Below, piece after piece: positions 53,999 through 63,900 of a stretch of DNA of 64,000 nucleotides. This DNA is from Pirellulales bacterium (GTDB taxonomy: Bacteria > Planctomycetota > Planctomycetia > Pirellulales > JANQPP01): NCBI GenBank assembly GCA_028289405.1, contig JANQPP010000135.1:38161-102160 (forward strand), in the 5' to 3' direction. Each line of letters begins with the position of its first letter. Position 1 is the stretch's first letter. Both the position numbers and the translations under genes were made by a program. The notes below the pieces were generated by a model. That model was not told where the DNA came from. It saw only the letters and a list, made by a program, of their open reading frames with translations, and did no database searches.

Positions 53999-56830
53999 AT
54001 GGCCAATCCGGTCGAAACTTGGAAAGCCGCCAAACACGGCTTGGATGTTTGGGAGGACATCGAGCGTTACGCCGAGTCGCGGACGCCGATGAAAGAGATC
54101 GATTCCAGTGACTTGGAACGGATGAAATGGCACGGCTTCTTCTATCGCAAACGGGACAAGCCGGGCCGGTACATGAACCGGATCCGTATCACGGCGAATG
54201 AACTTTCCGCCAAGCAGGCGAAGGAGATCGCCTACATTGCTTACGAATTCGGCCACGGCATCATCGATGTGACCACCCGCGCCAACTTGCAGGTGCAGGG
54301 GCTGGACATTGCCCATCTCCCAGAGGTCCGCCGGCGGCTGGAAGAGGTCGGGCTGACCTCCAAGCAAACGGGTCACGACAATATCCGCAACGTGTTCGGA
54401 CATCCCTACAGCGGGCTGTTGCCGGACGAGATCATCGACACGCGGCAACTTTGCCATGACGTGGCCACCCTGTTCCTGGATAGCCGGGAATATTCCGATC
54501 TGCCCCGGAAAATGAACATCTGCTTCAACGGCACGGACCAGCACTCCGCGCATTTCTGGACACAGGACATCAGCTTCTTGGCGACTCGTGACTCGGAAGG
54601 AGAAGTGCTGTTTCAATTGCTGGTGGGGGGCACGCAAGGCCAAAATCCACATCTGGCATGGCACCTGCCCGTGCTGGTCCGGCCTGATCAGACCACGGAT
54701 GTCACTGCCGCCCTGCTCGATCTATTTCGGGCCAAGGGGAGCCGCGAATCAAGAAATACGGCCCGTTTCCGGTTCCTGGTTGAATCATTGGGCGTTTCCG
54801 GCGTGCTGGAGTGGCTAGAAGAGGAGCTGCCTTACGTTCTCCGGCCCTCCATCACCGAACCCGTCCCCACCTCGACGTATGACGATCTCATCGGCTGGCA
54901 CCGCCAGAGCGATCCGAAAAAGTGGACCATGGGGCTTTCCGTCCCGTTGGGAAGGATCTCATGGCAGCAACTGGAGGGGCTCGCCATCTTGAGCAAGAAG
55001 TGGGGAGATGGCCAACTCCGCACGACCCACGAACAGGGAATCGCCGTGGCCAACATTCCGACCGGCTTCAAGGATCCCGCCGCCACGGACGCCGCGGCCC
55101 TGGGGTTGGGCATTCATGCCGACCCGCTGGAACGCAACATCATGGCCTGCACGGGCAGCCAGTTTTGCAACATCGCCGTGACCGAAACCAAGGGTCAGAT
55201 GTTCCAACTCATGGAAAAGCTGCGCCGCAAAACGCTCAAGCTCCATGGCATTCGCATTCACATGAGCGGCTGCCCTTCAAGCTGCGCGCAGCACTTCACG
55301 GCTGACATCGGTCTCAAGGGGGTCCGCGTGCGACGGCTGTTGGGAACCCGGGAAGGCTTTGATGTTTACCTGGGTGGAGGCATCGCGGGACAGGTGCACT
55401 TGGGGCTGCCGTTTCGATTGGGCGTGGACGCGGATCAATTGCCTGCGCTGGTGGAAGAGGTCATCTCCGAATATTACCGGAAACATCGCCACGGCCAATC
55501 CTTCAGCACTTACTGGCGGGACCGGCTGCAAGCCAAAGAGGCGGTCAAGCTGGGAGACGAAGATTACCGCCCGCCGATGTGGATATGTGAAGCTTGCGAT
55601 TATCAGCATATCGGCGAAGACCCTCCGGTGTTCTGCCCAAGCTGTGCCGGCTTGCGAAGAAATTTCGCGCGATGGGAAGAAGGAGTCTCCCCACCGCCCG
55701 AGGCTTCACCGACCATCCCTGAACGTGATGACGGTTTTGTATTCGCGGCCAAGGAGGCTGACCTCGTCGGAGGAAGCGGCCTAACCGTGCAAGTGGCGGG
55801 ACAAGATTATGCGCTGTTTCGGTTCCAGGGAAAAATCCATGCCCTCGATTCAGCCTGTCCTCATGAAGGCGCCCCGCTGGCGGAAGGAGAGGTTTCCGGG
55901 GACATGGTGACTTGTCCTTGGCATGGCTGGAGATTTAACGCCTGCTCCGGATGCAGCCTCGATCCTCCGGGGAACGATGTCCGTAAATACGAAACCAAGG
56001 TCGAGGACGGATGCATCTATCTGCGACCGTTGAATTCTGCCAACGGTGCGGCTTCGCCCGCGACGAAGGCAGCTTTGCCTGCTCCTCGTGAAGCCGTCTT
56101 GCCGGTCTTGGACGTGCGAGACGAGACGCCGGACGCGAAAACCTTCTGCCTGGACAATTCGGCGGGGGAGATTAAACTGGGATTGCCCGGACAATTCGCC
56201 AAAGTGTGCGTCGATATCGGCGGTGAGACCATTTGGCGGAGCTTCACGGTCAGTTCCTCACCCACGACTCCCAAACGCATTGAACTGACCATCAAACGGA
56301 ATCCGACCGGGCAAGTCTCCCGGCATCTCTTTGACCAGGCACGTCCAGGCTCGGCGCTGCGGATCAAGGGTCCCCAAGGCGGCTTTTGCTTCCAACCCGA
56401 TAAGCATCGGGAACCACTCGCGCTCATTTCGGCGGGCAGCGGCGTGACACCGATGATGAGCATCGCCCGTTTCCTGCAGACTACGCAATCCCCGTTGCCT
56501 TGCACGTTTGTCCATGGCGCGCGGGAGGCCGAGGACATCATCTTCCGCGAGGAATGCAAGGAGTTGGCCAAAGCGATACCGAATTTCCGGTACATCGTGC
56601 ATCTCTCGCGGCCTGATCAAGATTGGCCAGGAGAGATAGGCCGCGTCACGCCCGAGGCGGTGGCCCGACATGTTGAAAATCTTGCCGACTGTCGATTTTT
56701 TCTCTGCGGACCGCATGACTTCATGGACACGCTGCGAGCCTTTCTGTTTGAGTCCGGGGTACCGCCAGCGCGAATCCACACGGAACAGTTTCACCAACGA
56801 GTCTCTAAGCCCGTGCTGGCATCGTCATGA
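53999..56830 (+). CDS. Multidomain nitrite reductase: siroheme NirA + rubredoxin + Rieske + ferredoxin reductase
   Basis: 943 residues from the ATG at 53999 (GGAG at 53987-53990). Residues 1-515 are a NirA/SiR-type reductase with two ferredoxin-like half-domains; siroheme-[4Fe4S] ligands are Cys384 and Cys390 (ACTGSQFCNIA) and Cys425 and Cys429 (SGCPSSCAQHF). A rubredoxin follows (WICEACDY, Cys530/533; FCPSCAG, Cys546/549), then a Rieske domain (Cys620/His622 and Cys639/His642 in TCPWHGWRF). Residues 700-940 are a ferredoxin-NADP reductase-like module: RSFTVSSS (flavin), GSGVTPMM (nicotinamide) and FFLCGPHDFM; the C-terminal plant-type ferredoxin of flavohaem relatives is missing. It should reduce nitrite to ammonium with NAD(P)H via FAD, Rieske and rubredoxin centres. 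Overlaps the next gene by ATGA. Confidence 0.9.
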   Translation: MANPVETWKAAKHGLDVWEDIERYAESRTPMKEIDSSDLERMKWHGFFYRKRDKPGRYMNRIRITANELSAKQAKEIAYIAYEFGHGIIDVTTRANLQVQGLDIAHLPEVRRRLEEVGLTSKQTGHDNIRNVFGHPYSGLLPDEIIDTRQLCHDVATLFLDSREYSDLPRKMNICFNGTDQHSAHFWTQDISFLATRDSEGEVLFQLLVGGTQGQNPHLAWHLPVLVRPDQTTDVTAALLDLFRAKGSRESRNTARFRFLVESLGVSGVLEWLEEELPYVLRPSITEPVPTSTYDDLIGWHRQSDPKKWTMGLSVPLGRISWQQLEGLAILSKKWGDGQLRTTHEQGIAVANIPTGFKDPAATDAAALGLGIHADPLERNIMACTGSQFCNIAVTETKGQMFQLMEKLRRKTLKLHGIRIHMSGCPSSCAQHFTADIGLKGVRVRRLLGTREGFDVYLGGGIAGQVHLGLPFRLGVDADQLPALVEEVISEYYRKHRHGQSFSTYWRDRLQAKEAVKLGDEDYRPPMWICEACDYQHIGEDPPVFCPSCAGLRRNFARWEEGVSPPPEASPTIPERDDGFVFAAKEADLVGGSGLTVQVAGQDYALFRFQGKIHALDSACPHEGAPLAEGEVSGDMVTCPWHGWRFNACSGCSLDPPGNDVRKYETKVEDGCIYLRPLNSANGAASPATKAALPAPREAVLPVLDVRDETPDAKTFCLDNSAGEIKLGLPGQFAKVCVDIGGETIWRSFTVSSSPTTPKRIELTIKRNPTGQVSRHLFDQARPGSALRIKGPQGGFCFQPDKHREPLALISAGSGVTPMMSIARFLQTTQSPLPCTFVHGAREAEDIIFREECKELAKAIPNFRYIVHLSRPDQDWPGEIGRVTPEAVARHVENLADCRFFLCGPHDFMDTLRAFLFESGVPPARIHTEQFHQRVSKPVLASS

Positions 56831-58530
56831 GCCGTGCTATTGAACTTCCGATTATCCTCCGCGACGTGGCCGAGCCATCGAACCCGCCGGCCGATTCGCT
56901 CTCTGATGAGCTGTTGCGGGAACAGCGGCAGCTTACCGCCGTGGAGGAATTCGCCCGGGCGGAATCATCGGGCGAAATGCCGGCCCAAGCCAAATATTAC
57001 CGCTCGCTGCTTCCCGCTGCTCCGCCCGGTCCGGGACAACAATATGCCTTCGATGTGGATCTCGACCGCTGTTCGGGCTGCAAGGCGTGCGTCACGGCCT
57101 GCCACACGCTGAATGGATTGGATGAGCACGAGACTTGGCGGGACGTGGGCCTGCTCGTGGGCGGGACGACCAGCCTACCGGTTTTGCAACACGTGACCAC
57201 CGCTTGCCACCACTGCGTGGAACCAGGTTGCCTGGAAGCCTGTCCGGTCAACGCCTACGAAAAGGATCAGCTGACTGGCATCGTGAAGCACTTGGACGAC
57301 CAGTGCTTTGGCTGCCAGTACTGCACGCTTGCCTGCCCGTACGATGTGCCGAAATACCATGCGAAAAAGGGGATCGTTCGCAAGTGCGATATGTGTTCAT
57401 CGAGGCTGGCGGCGGGTGAAGCGCCTGCCTGCGTGCAAGCCTGTCCGCATGAAGCGATCCGCATTCAAGTCGTGGATGTGGAACAGGCGGTCGAAGCGGC
57501 GGAAGCGGACAACTTTTTGCCAGCAGCGCCCGACCCGCAAATCACGCTGCCGACCACGACCTACCGCACCCGCCGCGTGTTTCCCCGCAACACGTTGCCC
57601 GCTGATTATTACAGCGTGAATCCGCAGCATCCGCATTGGCCACTGGTCCTCATGCTGGTGCTCACGCAGCTTTCCGTCGGCGCTTTTCTAGTTGCCTTGG
57701 CGTTGGAGTATGCGCTTTCCGTGGACCTTCGTGATACCTGGCGGGCAATGCATGCGCCCTTCGCCTTGGGCTGCGGGCTGTTGGCCTTGGCCGCGAGTAC
57801 GTTGCACTTGGGCCGGCCTCATTTGGCTTACCGCGCCATTTTAGGAATCCGCCATTCTTGGCTCAGCCGCGAGATCGTCGCTTTTGGCCTGTTCGCCGCT
57901 TTGGCCACTACATACTGCGCTGCCGTGTCATTTCCCATCGATGCCATACAGCCTTTTCGCGGGCCGCTGGCTTGGTCGGTCGCGGTCGTGGGCGTGGTTG
58001 CCGTGTTCTGTTCCGTGATGATTTACGTGGCGACCTGGCGAGAGTGCTGGAATTTTCCCCGGACCGCGCTGCGTTTCGGGCTCTCGATGGGCCTGTTGGG
58101 AGCTACGGCGAGCTCGTTCACGTTGTTGCTGCTTTCTTCCGTGGCTTCGTCCGCACGGATCCAAGCCTTGGCTGCGGAAGCGGTTCCTTTAACGTTGCGG
58201 CTACTGGCGGTGCTGGCGGCCGCGAAACTGCTCTGGGAAGCGTCCGCCTTCTTCCATCTTTCATCGCGGCGGATGACCGCCATGAAGCGTTCGGCCCTCT
58301 TGATGGCCCATCCGCTATCGCACATGGCATTGGCCCGGTTCGCCCTGGGGCTGCTGGGGGGAATCGTCTTGCCGCTGCTGGTTATCATCAATGGCGGGCA
58401 CAGTGGAACGGTGGAATGGATCGTCATGCTAGGCATGCTGGCTGGTGCCTGCGTGCTAGGCGAGATACTTGAACGCTATCTGTTCTTCGCGGCTGCGGCG
58501 GCACCGCGCATGCCTGGAGGAATCCGATGA
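56827..58530 (+). CDS. DmsB-DmsC fusion: polyferredoxin plus quinol-oxidising membrane subunit
   Basis: 567 residues. Residues 65-235 hold four cysteine clusters typical of DmsB-like electron-transfer subunits: [39 protein letters not shown] and CDMCSSRL...CVQACP. Residues 265-560 contain about eight hydrophobic helices of the DmsC anchor family, which takes electrons from menaquinol. In most operons dmsB and dmsC are separate. No Tat signal is seen, so the clusters face the cytoplasm. It begins inside the end of the nitrite reductase gene and ends inside the start of the nitrate reductase gene (ATGA at each), so it very probably feeds the latter. Confidence 0.9.
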   Translation: MSRAIELPIILRDVAEPSNPPADSLSDELLREQRQLTAVEEFARAESSGEMPAQAKYYRSLLPAAPPGPGQQYAFDVDLDRCSGCKACVTACHTLNGLDEHETWRDVGLLVGGTTSLPVLQHVTTACHHCVEPGCLEACPVNAYEKDQLTGIVKHLDDQCFGCQYCTLACPYDVPKYHAKKGIVRKCDMCSSRLAAGEAPACVQACPHEAIRIQVVDVEQAVEAAEADNFLPAAPDPQITLPTTTYRTRRVFPRNTLPADYYSVNPQHPHWPLVLMLVLTQLSVGAFLVALALEYALSVDLRDTWRAMHAPFALGCGLLALAASTLHLGRPHLAYRAILGIRHSWLSREIVAFGLFAALATTYCAAVSFPIDAIQPFRGPLAWSVAVVGVVAVFCSVMIYVATWRECWNFPRTALRFGLSMGLLGATASSFTLLLLSSVASSARIQALAAEAVPLTLRLLAVLAAAKLLWEASAFFHLSSRRMTAMKRSALLMAHPLSHMALARFALGLLGGIVLPLLVIINGGHSGTVEWIVMLGMLAGACVLGEILERYLFFAAAAAPRMPGGIR

Positions 58531-60731
58531 CCCGCGTACTCGATAACCTACTTCCCGTCCTGCATACGAAGGACGGTCCCTTCACGAGAGAGCTACTGCA
58601 AGAACCAGGGAAATTCGGCCTGGGCATGCTTCCCGCTAAGTCCGAACCGCAGGCCACCACGCAGTCCGTTTGCGGCTACTGCTCGACAGGCTGTGGGCTC
58701 ACCCTGCACCTGCGAAACGGCGAAGCCAGCGGCCTCACGCCGACGACGGATTATCCCGTCAATCTGGGTATGGCCTGCCCCAAAGGTTGGGAAGCGTTGC
58801 GTGTGCTCCAAGCGGAGGATCGCGCAACGTCTCCTCTGCTGCGTGACGGTGGCCGTCAACCGAGGGAAATCTCTTGGGACGAGGCGGCGAATACCTTCGT
58901 GAAACGGATGCGGGCCATCCAGCAGCGGCATGGCCCCGACTCGGTAGCATTCATCAGCACCGGGCAGATGACGACGGAAGAGATGGCATTTTTGGGCGCG
59001 TTCGCCAAATTCGGCATGGGCACGCGGCACGGCGACGGCAATACGCGGCAATGCATGGCCACGTCCGTCGTGGCATACAAACAGGCCTTTGGTTTCGACG
59101 CGCCTCCTTACACGTATGCGGACTTCGAGGAGTCCGATGTCTTGGTGTTCATCGGCAGCAATCCTTGCTTGGCCCACCCCATCATGTGGGAACGGGTCAT
59201 GCGTAACCCGCACGATCCAAAGATCGTGGTGATCGATCCCCGCATGACCGAAACCGCGATGCGGGCGGATTTGCATGTAGCGGTTCGCCCCAAAGGGGAC
59301 CAGGTGTTGCTGTATGGTGTGGCACGGCTTCTCATCGAAAACGGCTGGATCAATCAAGATTTCATCGAAGCACATACCCACGGGTTTCAGAAGTTCGTCG
59401 ATTTTGTTCAACCGTATTCGCTGGAACACGTGGAACAAGAAACCGGCATCACGGCCCATGCCGTGCGACGTCTGGCCGAAACCATTCATCAAGGAGAACG
59501 GGTCTCGTTTTGGTGGACGATGGGTGTCAATCAGAGCCATCAGGGCGTCCGCACCGCGCAAGCCATCATCAACCTCGCGCTAATGACCGGCAACATTGGC
59601 CGGCCCGGGACCGGAGCCAATTCCATCACGGGCCAATGTAATGCCATGGGATCCCGACTGTTCAGCAACACCACGAATCTGCTAGGCGGACATGATTTCG
59701 CCAATTCCGAGCATCGCCGCAAGGTGGCCTCGATCCTGGAAATGGACGAAGCGCTGATCCCTCGCGAACTCGGCTGGCCTTATCATCGGATCATGGAAGG
59801 CATCTTGCGGGGTGAGATTCGAGGGCTCTGGGTGATTTGCACCAATCCCGCTCATTCCTGGATTAATCAACATTTTGCCCAGGATGTTCTCGGACGCTTG
59901 GATTTCCTGGTCGTGCAGGACATGTATACCACCACGGAGACCGCCCGCATGGCGGACCTGTTGCTTCCCGCCGCCGGCTGGGGCGAAAAGGATGGCACGT
60001 TCATCAACTCCGAACGCCGCATCGGCGTGATCAAGAAAGTCACCAGGGCTCCCGGGCAGGCGCTAGCGGATTTCGCGATCTTCCGCTTGCTGGCACATCA
60101 TTGGGGATGCGGCGATCTCTTTCGTCGCTGGACATCCCCGGAAAACGTCTTCCAATTGCTGAAGGAATTGAGCCGCGATCAGCCTTGTGATTTTTCGGGG
60201 ATCGCCGATTACGGCGCCATCGAAGCAGCCGGCGGCATCCAGTGGCCATATCGCGATGCCGAGCAAGACGCGGGCACGGAGCGGCATCTATTTTCCGATG
60301 GCCGCTTCTTTCATCAGGATGGCAAGGCGCGGTTCCTGTTCGAAGAGCCTCGCCCGCTGCCAGAACCGGCTAGCGAGGAATGGCCTTTTACCTTGCTCAC
60401 CGGACGGGGGTCCGCTTCCCAGTGGCATACGCAGACGCGAACTGCAAAATCCGACGTATTACGGAAGCTGTATCCCGAGGATCCTTATGTGGAGGTGAAC
60501 CCCAGCGATGCACGCGAACTGGGTATCCTGCCCGGGGACCTGATCACGGTTCGCTCCCAGCGCGGCGTACTCGAGGCCAAAGTCCACGTTGCCTCCACGA
60601 TGCAGCCTGGGCAGGTGTTCATGCCCATGCATTACGACGTGACCAACCGGCTCACGCACCCCACGTTCGATCCCTATTCCAGCCAGCCGGCCTACAAGGC
60701 GTGCGCCGTCCGCCTCGAGCCTCACGCTTGA
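58527..60731 (+). CDS. nasA: Cytoplasmic assimilatory-type molybdopterin nitrate reductase
   Basis: 734 residues of the molybdopterin bis-MGD family, closest in motif to NasA/NapA. The N-terminal [4Fe-4S] site is Cys49, Cys52, Cys56 and Cys84 ([20 protein letters not shown]). Cys176 in [13 protein letters not shown] is the expected Mo ligand. [36 protein letters not shown] and the C-terminal beta domain ([40 protein letters not shown]) are typical. There is no Tat signal and no C-terminal BFD or flavin domain, so electrons must come from a partner, most likely the DmsBC fusion just upstream. The gene name is by family; formate dehydrogenase is less likely given the Cys ligand and neighbours. 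Confidence 0.9.
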   Translation: MTRVLDNLLPVLHTKDGPFTRELLQEPGKFGLGMLPAKSEPQATTQSVCGYCSTGCGLTLHLRNGEASGLTPTTDYPVNLGMACPKGWEALRVLQAEDRATSPLLRDGGRQPREISWDEAANTFVKRMRAIQQRHGPDSVAFISTGQMTTEEMAFLGAFAKFGMGTRHGDGNTRQCMATSVVAYKQAFGFDAPPYTYADFEESDVLVFIGSNPCLAHPIMWERVMRNPHDPKIVVIDPRMTETAMRADLHVAVRPKGDQVLLYGVARLLIENGWINQDFIEAHTHGFQKFVDFVQPYSLEHVEQETGITAHAVRRLAETIHQGERVSFWWTMGVNQSHQGVRTAQAIINLALMTGNIGRPGTGANSITGQCNAMGSRLFSNTTNLLGGHDFANSEHRRKVASILEMDEALIPRELGWPYHRIMEGILRGEIRGLWVICTNPAHSWINQHFAQDVLGRLDFLVVQDMYTTTETARMADLLLPAAGWGEKDGTFINSERRIGVIKKVTRAPGQALADFAIFRLLAHHWGCGDLFRRWTSPENVFQLLKELSRDQPCDFSGIADYGAIEAAGGIQWPYRDAEQDAGTERHLFSDGRFFHQDGKARFLFEEPRPLPEPASEEWPFTLLTGRGSASQWHTQTRTAKSDVLRKLYPEDPYVEVNPSDARELGILPGDLITVRSQRGVLEAKVHVASTMQPGQVFMPMHYDVTNRLTHPTFDPYSSQPAYKACAVRLEPHA

Positions 60732-60739
60732 AGAGTAAA

Positions 60740-60763
60740 TGTCGGGAAGAACCGTTCCCGACA
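60740..60763 (+). terminator. Hairpin after the nitrate reductase gene
   Basis: TGTCGGGAA (60740-60748) and TTCCCGACA (60755-60763) form a perfect nine-pair stem with a six-base loop, eight bases after the nasA stop. No long T-run follows, but its place between convergent genes fits a terminator or 3'-end stabiliser. Confidence 0.55.
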
Positions 60764-60942
60764 CCTGCGCAGTGTTCTTCCGATTCGCGCCTACGCTAGG
60801 CCATGATGTTATCGCGCGGTATCGTCTAAACTTGCTCGAAGGATCATTTTGTTGAGAATCTTCCATTTGCGATCGCCAACCCTTGTCGTCGCCAGGGAGT
60901 CCGGAATCGTTCTGTTTAATTTGTCGAATGACCGTGGCGGGA

Positions 60943-63900
60943 CTAGGGATATTTTCCATCCTGGTCGCGATAGGGCCGGCCTGCCGTGTATTCGGTATAC
61001 CTCGACATGAGTATCTTTCGCGCCGGTAAATCCTCGGCGAGTCCTGGCAAAGCCTGGTCAAGTGTCGCGATGGCCGCGGCGTAATTTCCTTGCTCGGCAT
61101 GCGCCGCGGCGAGCACATCCAGGGCGATCAGATTCAAACTCTTGGAGTTCGCTCTCAATTGGAGCGATAACTCCAATGCACGCTCGCCATCACGAAGTTC
61201 GTCGATCGTGCTCGTCGCGAGCAACCACGCCAGGCTGGTAATGGCCGCGGTATCTTGAGGATCAAGCCGCGCGGCAAGACTGAGGTAGTGCGCCCCCAGC
61301 TTCAATTTTCCAAGCTGCAAATACATCCTGCCCAGTTGGGAATGGGCGCGAGCCTCGTCGGGGTATGCAAGAATCACCGCTGCATACTGTTTAACCGCAT
61401 CGGCAAATCGACGGCGAGCGGCAAGCGCGGCGGCCAAATTCATCCGGGCGGGCAATGATTTGGCGTCGACATCAAGCGCACGTTCAAAGTGCAAGATTGC
61501 ATCTTCGATTTCTCCACCACGCGCAAGTAATGTTCCCAAGTTTATCAATGCCTCGGTGTGATCGGGTTGCACTTCGACTGCGCGGCGGAAATGGCCGACC
61601 GCCTCATCCACATCTCCAGAGGACACCAAAGCTAAGCCGGTGTTGTAGTTGGCGGCCGCGAATTGCCGGTTAATTTCGGTACGTTCGCTTTCCGAACCGG
61701 CGAGTTCGCGACGGCGGTTCAACACTTCCGTATCCATTTGAAGATAGCGGGCGTGGTCTTCGTCGAATCCGTGCTGCTCGAAAATGCGTCCCACGGCACG
61801 CGTCAGTAACTGGCGGGGTGGATTTAGCCAACGCCCGGCCAGCGGAACCGCCATGTCGCGGCGCTGTTCCAGGAACAGATCGAGCGCTGCGATGTCCCGC
61901 GCAAGCTGCTCCGTATCTAACAGACCTCGGTAGACCACTGCCAATTCGCCGTCCTGATCGAAGAGAAAACTTGTGGGTACGGCGATGGGCTGATCTTGGC
62001 TGAATAGCACTCTCTGCACGAGCTCAAGCTTACGTAAGAGTTCCACGGTGGCCGCGCCGCGCTCGTGCGGAAAGCCCAAGCGGTCCAACATCGCGTTCGC
62101 ATCCTCGAGCGTCGAATTATGGCTTTCATCGAGGCCGTCGACGGTCAGCGCCAGCACGCGGACTTTCCCTTCACGCAGCGACTCAGCATGTTGCGTCAGT
62201 AGAGCCAATTCCCTCACGCACGGCTCACACCAACTGGCCCAGAGAACCAAGAGCAGCGGTTGCCCCGAAACGTCCACGGTTAGATTCTCTTCGGCGCCGA
62301 GCGACCGATACTGCAACAGCGGCAGCGGGACACGATTGGCGAAATAGGTCCGTCGAGGCGGGGACGACGGTGGAGTGGTCTGCGGGCGCGGCACAAGTGA
62401 GACAGTTGGAGGGCGGGAGGGTAAACGAATCCCGCGGCCACTCCCTTCAACTAGCTCATAGCGATCGCCTGGTTCGACATCGGTAAACGTTTCCACCGTT
62501 CCTGTTGGCCAACGAACGGAGACTTGGCGGAGCGACGCGGATTTGCCCAAGCCAAAGTGCAACCGCTTGCTGGATTGGGAGAGGTAAGCGTCTCCGGCTT
62601 GGAGGGTCTGAACCAAAGTCGTCGGCGACACGAGAGCTTGGTTTCCCGCATCCGCGCCGAGACTATTTTCATCCAACGTGACAACGACCCTTGCCCCAAT
62701 GGCATCGCGGTTCGACTTGGTTCCACGTAGCGCGATCGTCACGAAGAACGAATCGTGCTGCCCGTCCGTCCGAATCGTCTCGTTGCGCATGAACCGCAAA
62801 CGCGGGCCGGTCCTATTCCTTAACCACAAGTCCAAGTCACCATCGTGGTCCCAATCGGTGACACCAATAGCCCTCCCGTCGTCCTCGAAATCCAAACCGG
62901 TAATCGCGGAGACGTTGGCGAAGGGCAGGCCTCGGCAGTTAAGGAAGACACAATTCCGCTCGTAGCCACTGAAGGATCGCCCTTGGCGCAGCAACTCTTT
63001 GGTCGCCTGCCAACCAACGCGGTAAGCGGCGAGCCCGTTTTCGTCGGCAGAAGTAGCAGGAACTTGCGACACGACCTGCCGCCAAACGAAACTTCACAAG
63101 TCATCGTGATCCGTTCCCGTCACGTAGCCATTGGCCACGACCAGATCGGGCCACCCATCGTTGGTGAAATCGAGAAACTTCGATGACCAGGCCCAGCGCC
63201 CCATCTCGACTGCCTCTTGGAGGCTGGCATCAAGAAATTCGTCACGTCCGGCGTGGCCCACATTGGCGAAGAGCGTGTTCCCGCGTGCCATTCGGCGCAG
63301 CAGATTCACGGTGGTCGAGGACTTTCCCTGCTCGAATTGGCGTTGGTAGGTCACGCGATTCCCGGCGGCGGAGAACATATTGCCGACGTAGAGATCCATC
63401 CAACCGTCGCGATTGTAGTCGCCCCAACTGACCGACATCCCCGAAGCATGGTCCTCCACGCCAACCGCCGCTGCAATATCCGTGAAGAACCCACCGTCGT
63501 TGCGGTAGAGATTGTTCGGCCCAAAATCATTGGCCACGTACAGGTCCTGGTCGCCATCGTTGTCGAAATCCTCCCAGGCGCTGGCCATGCTGAAGCGGGA
63601 GTTCGCCACGTCGAGTCCCACTTCGCGGGTGGCGTCGATGAATTGGAGCCCGCCTTCATTGCGCAACAAGACATTGCGGCCCCCGTTTCGGGCGTCGTGA
63701 TAAGGCAGCGGAAAAGGCAGCCCCCGGTCGGTGGGCTCTTTTTGCCGCACGTTGTAGCCACATACGAACAGATCCAGGTCGCCGTCCGAGTCGAAATCCG
63801 CCGCGGACAACGTGAGCGCATTGGTATTATGCTTGATCGGTTCCTTCAGGTGAAAATTGCCACGACCGTCATTCTCGACGATTTGCAGAATCGGGTCGGC

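Noticed and set aside
54902..55305. Long shadow frames inside the nitrite reductase and neighbouring high-GC genes
   Set aside because: High third-position GC produces long antisense and shifted frames throughout; none has conserved motifs.
60943..63072. Independent gene starting at the GTG at 63072
   Set aside because: The preceding seven codons after the TGA and the upstream frame are continuous family sequence, and no ribosome-binding site precedes the GTG. A single gene with recoded UGA explains the data better.
63094..63096. TGA as an ordinary nonsense mutation making a pseudogene
   Set aside because: Possible, but the rest of the 3-kb frame is intact, with no other stop or frameshift, and the stem-loop sits at the exact SECIS distance.
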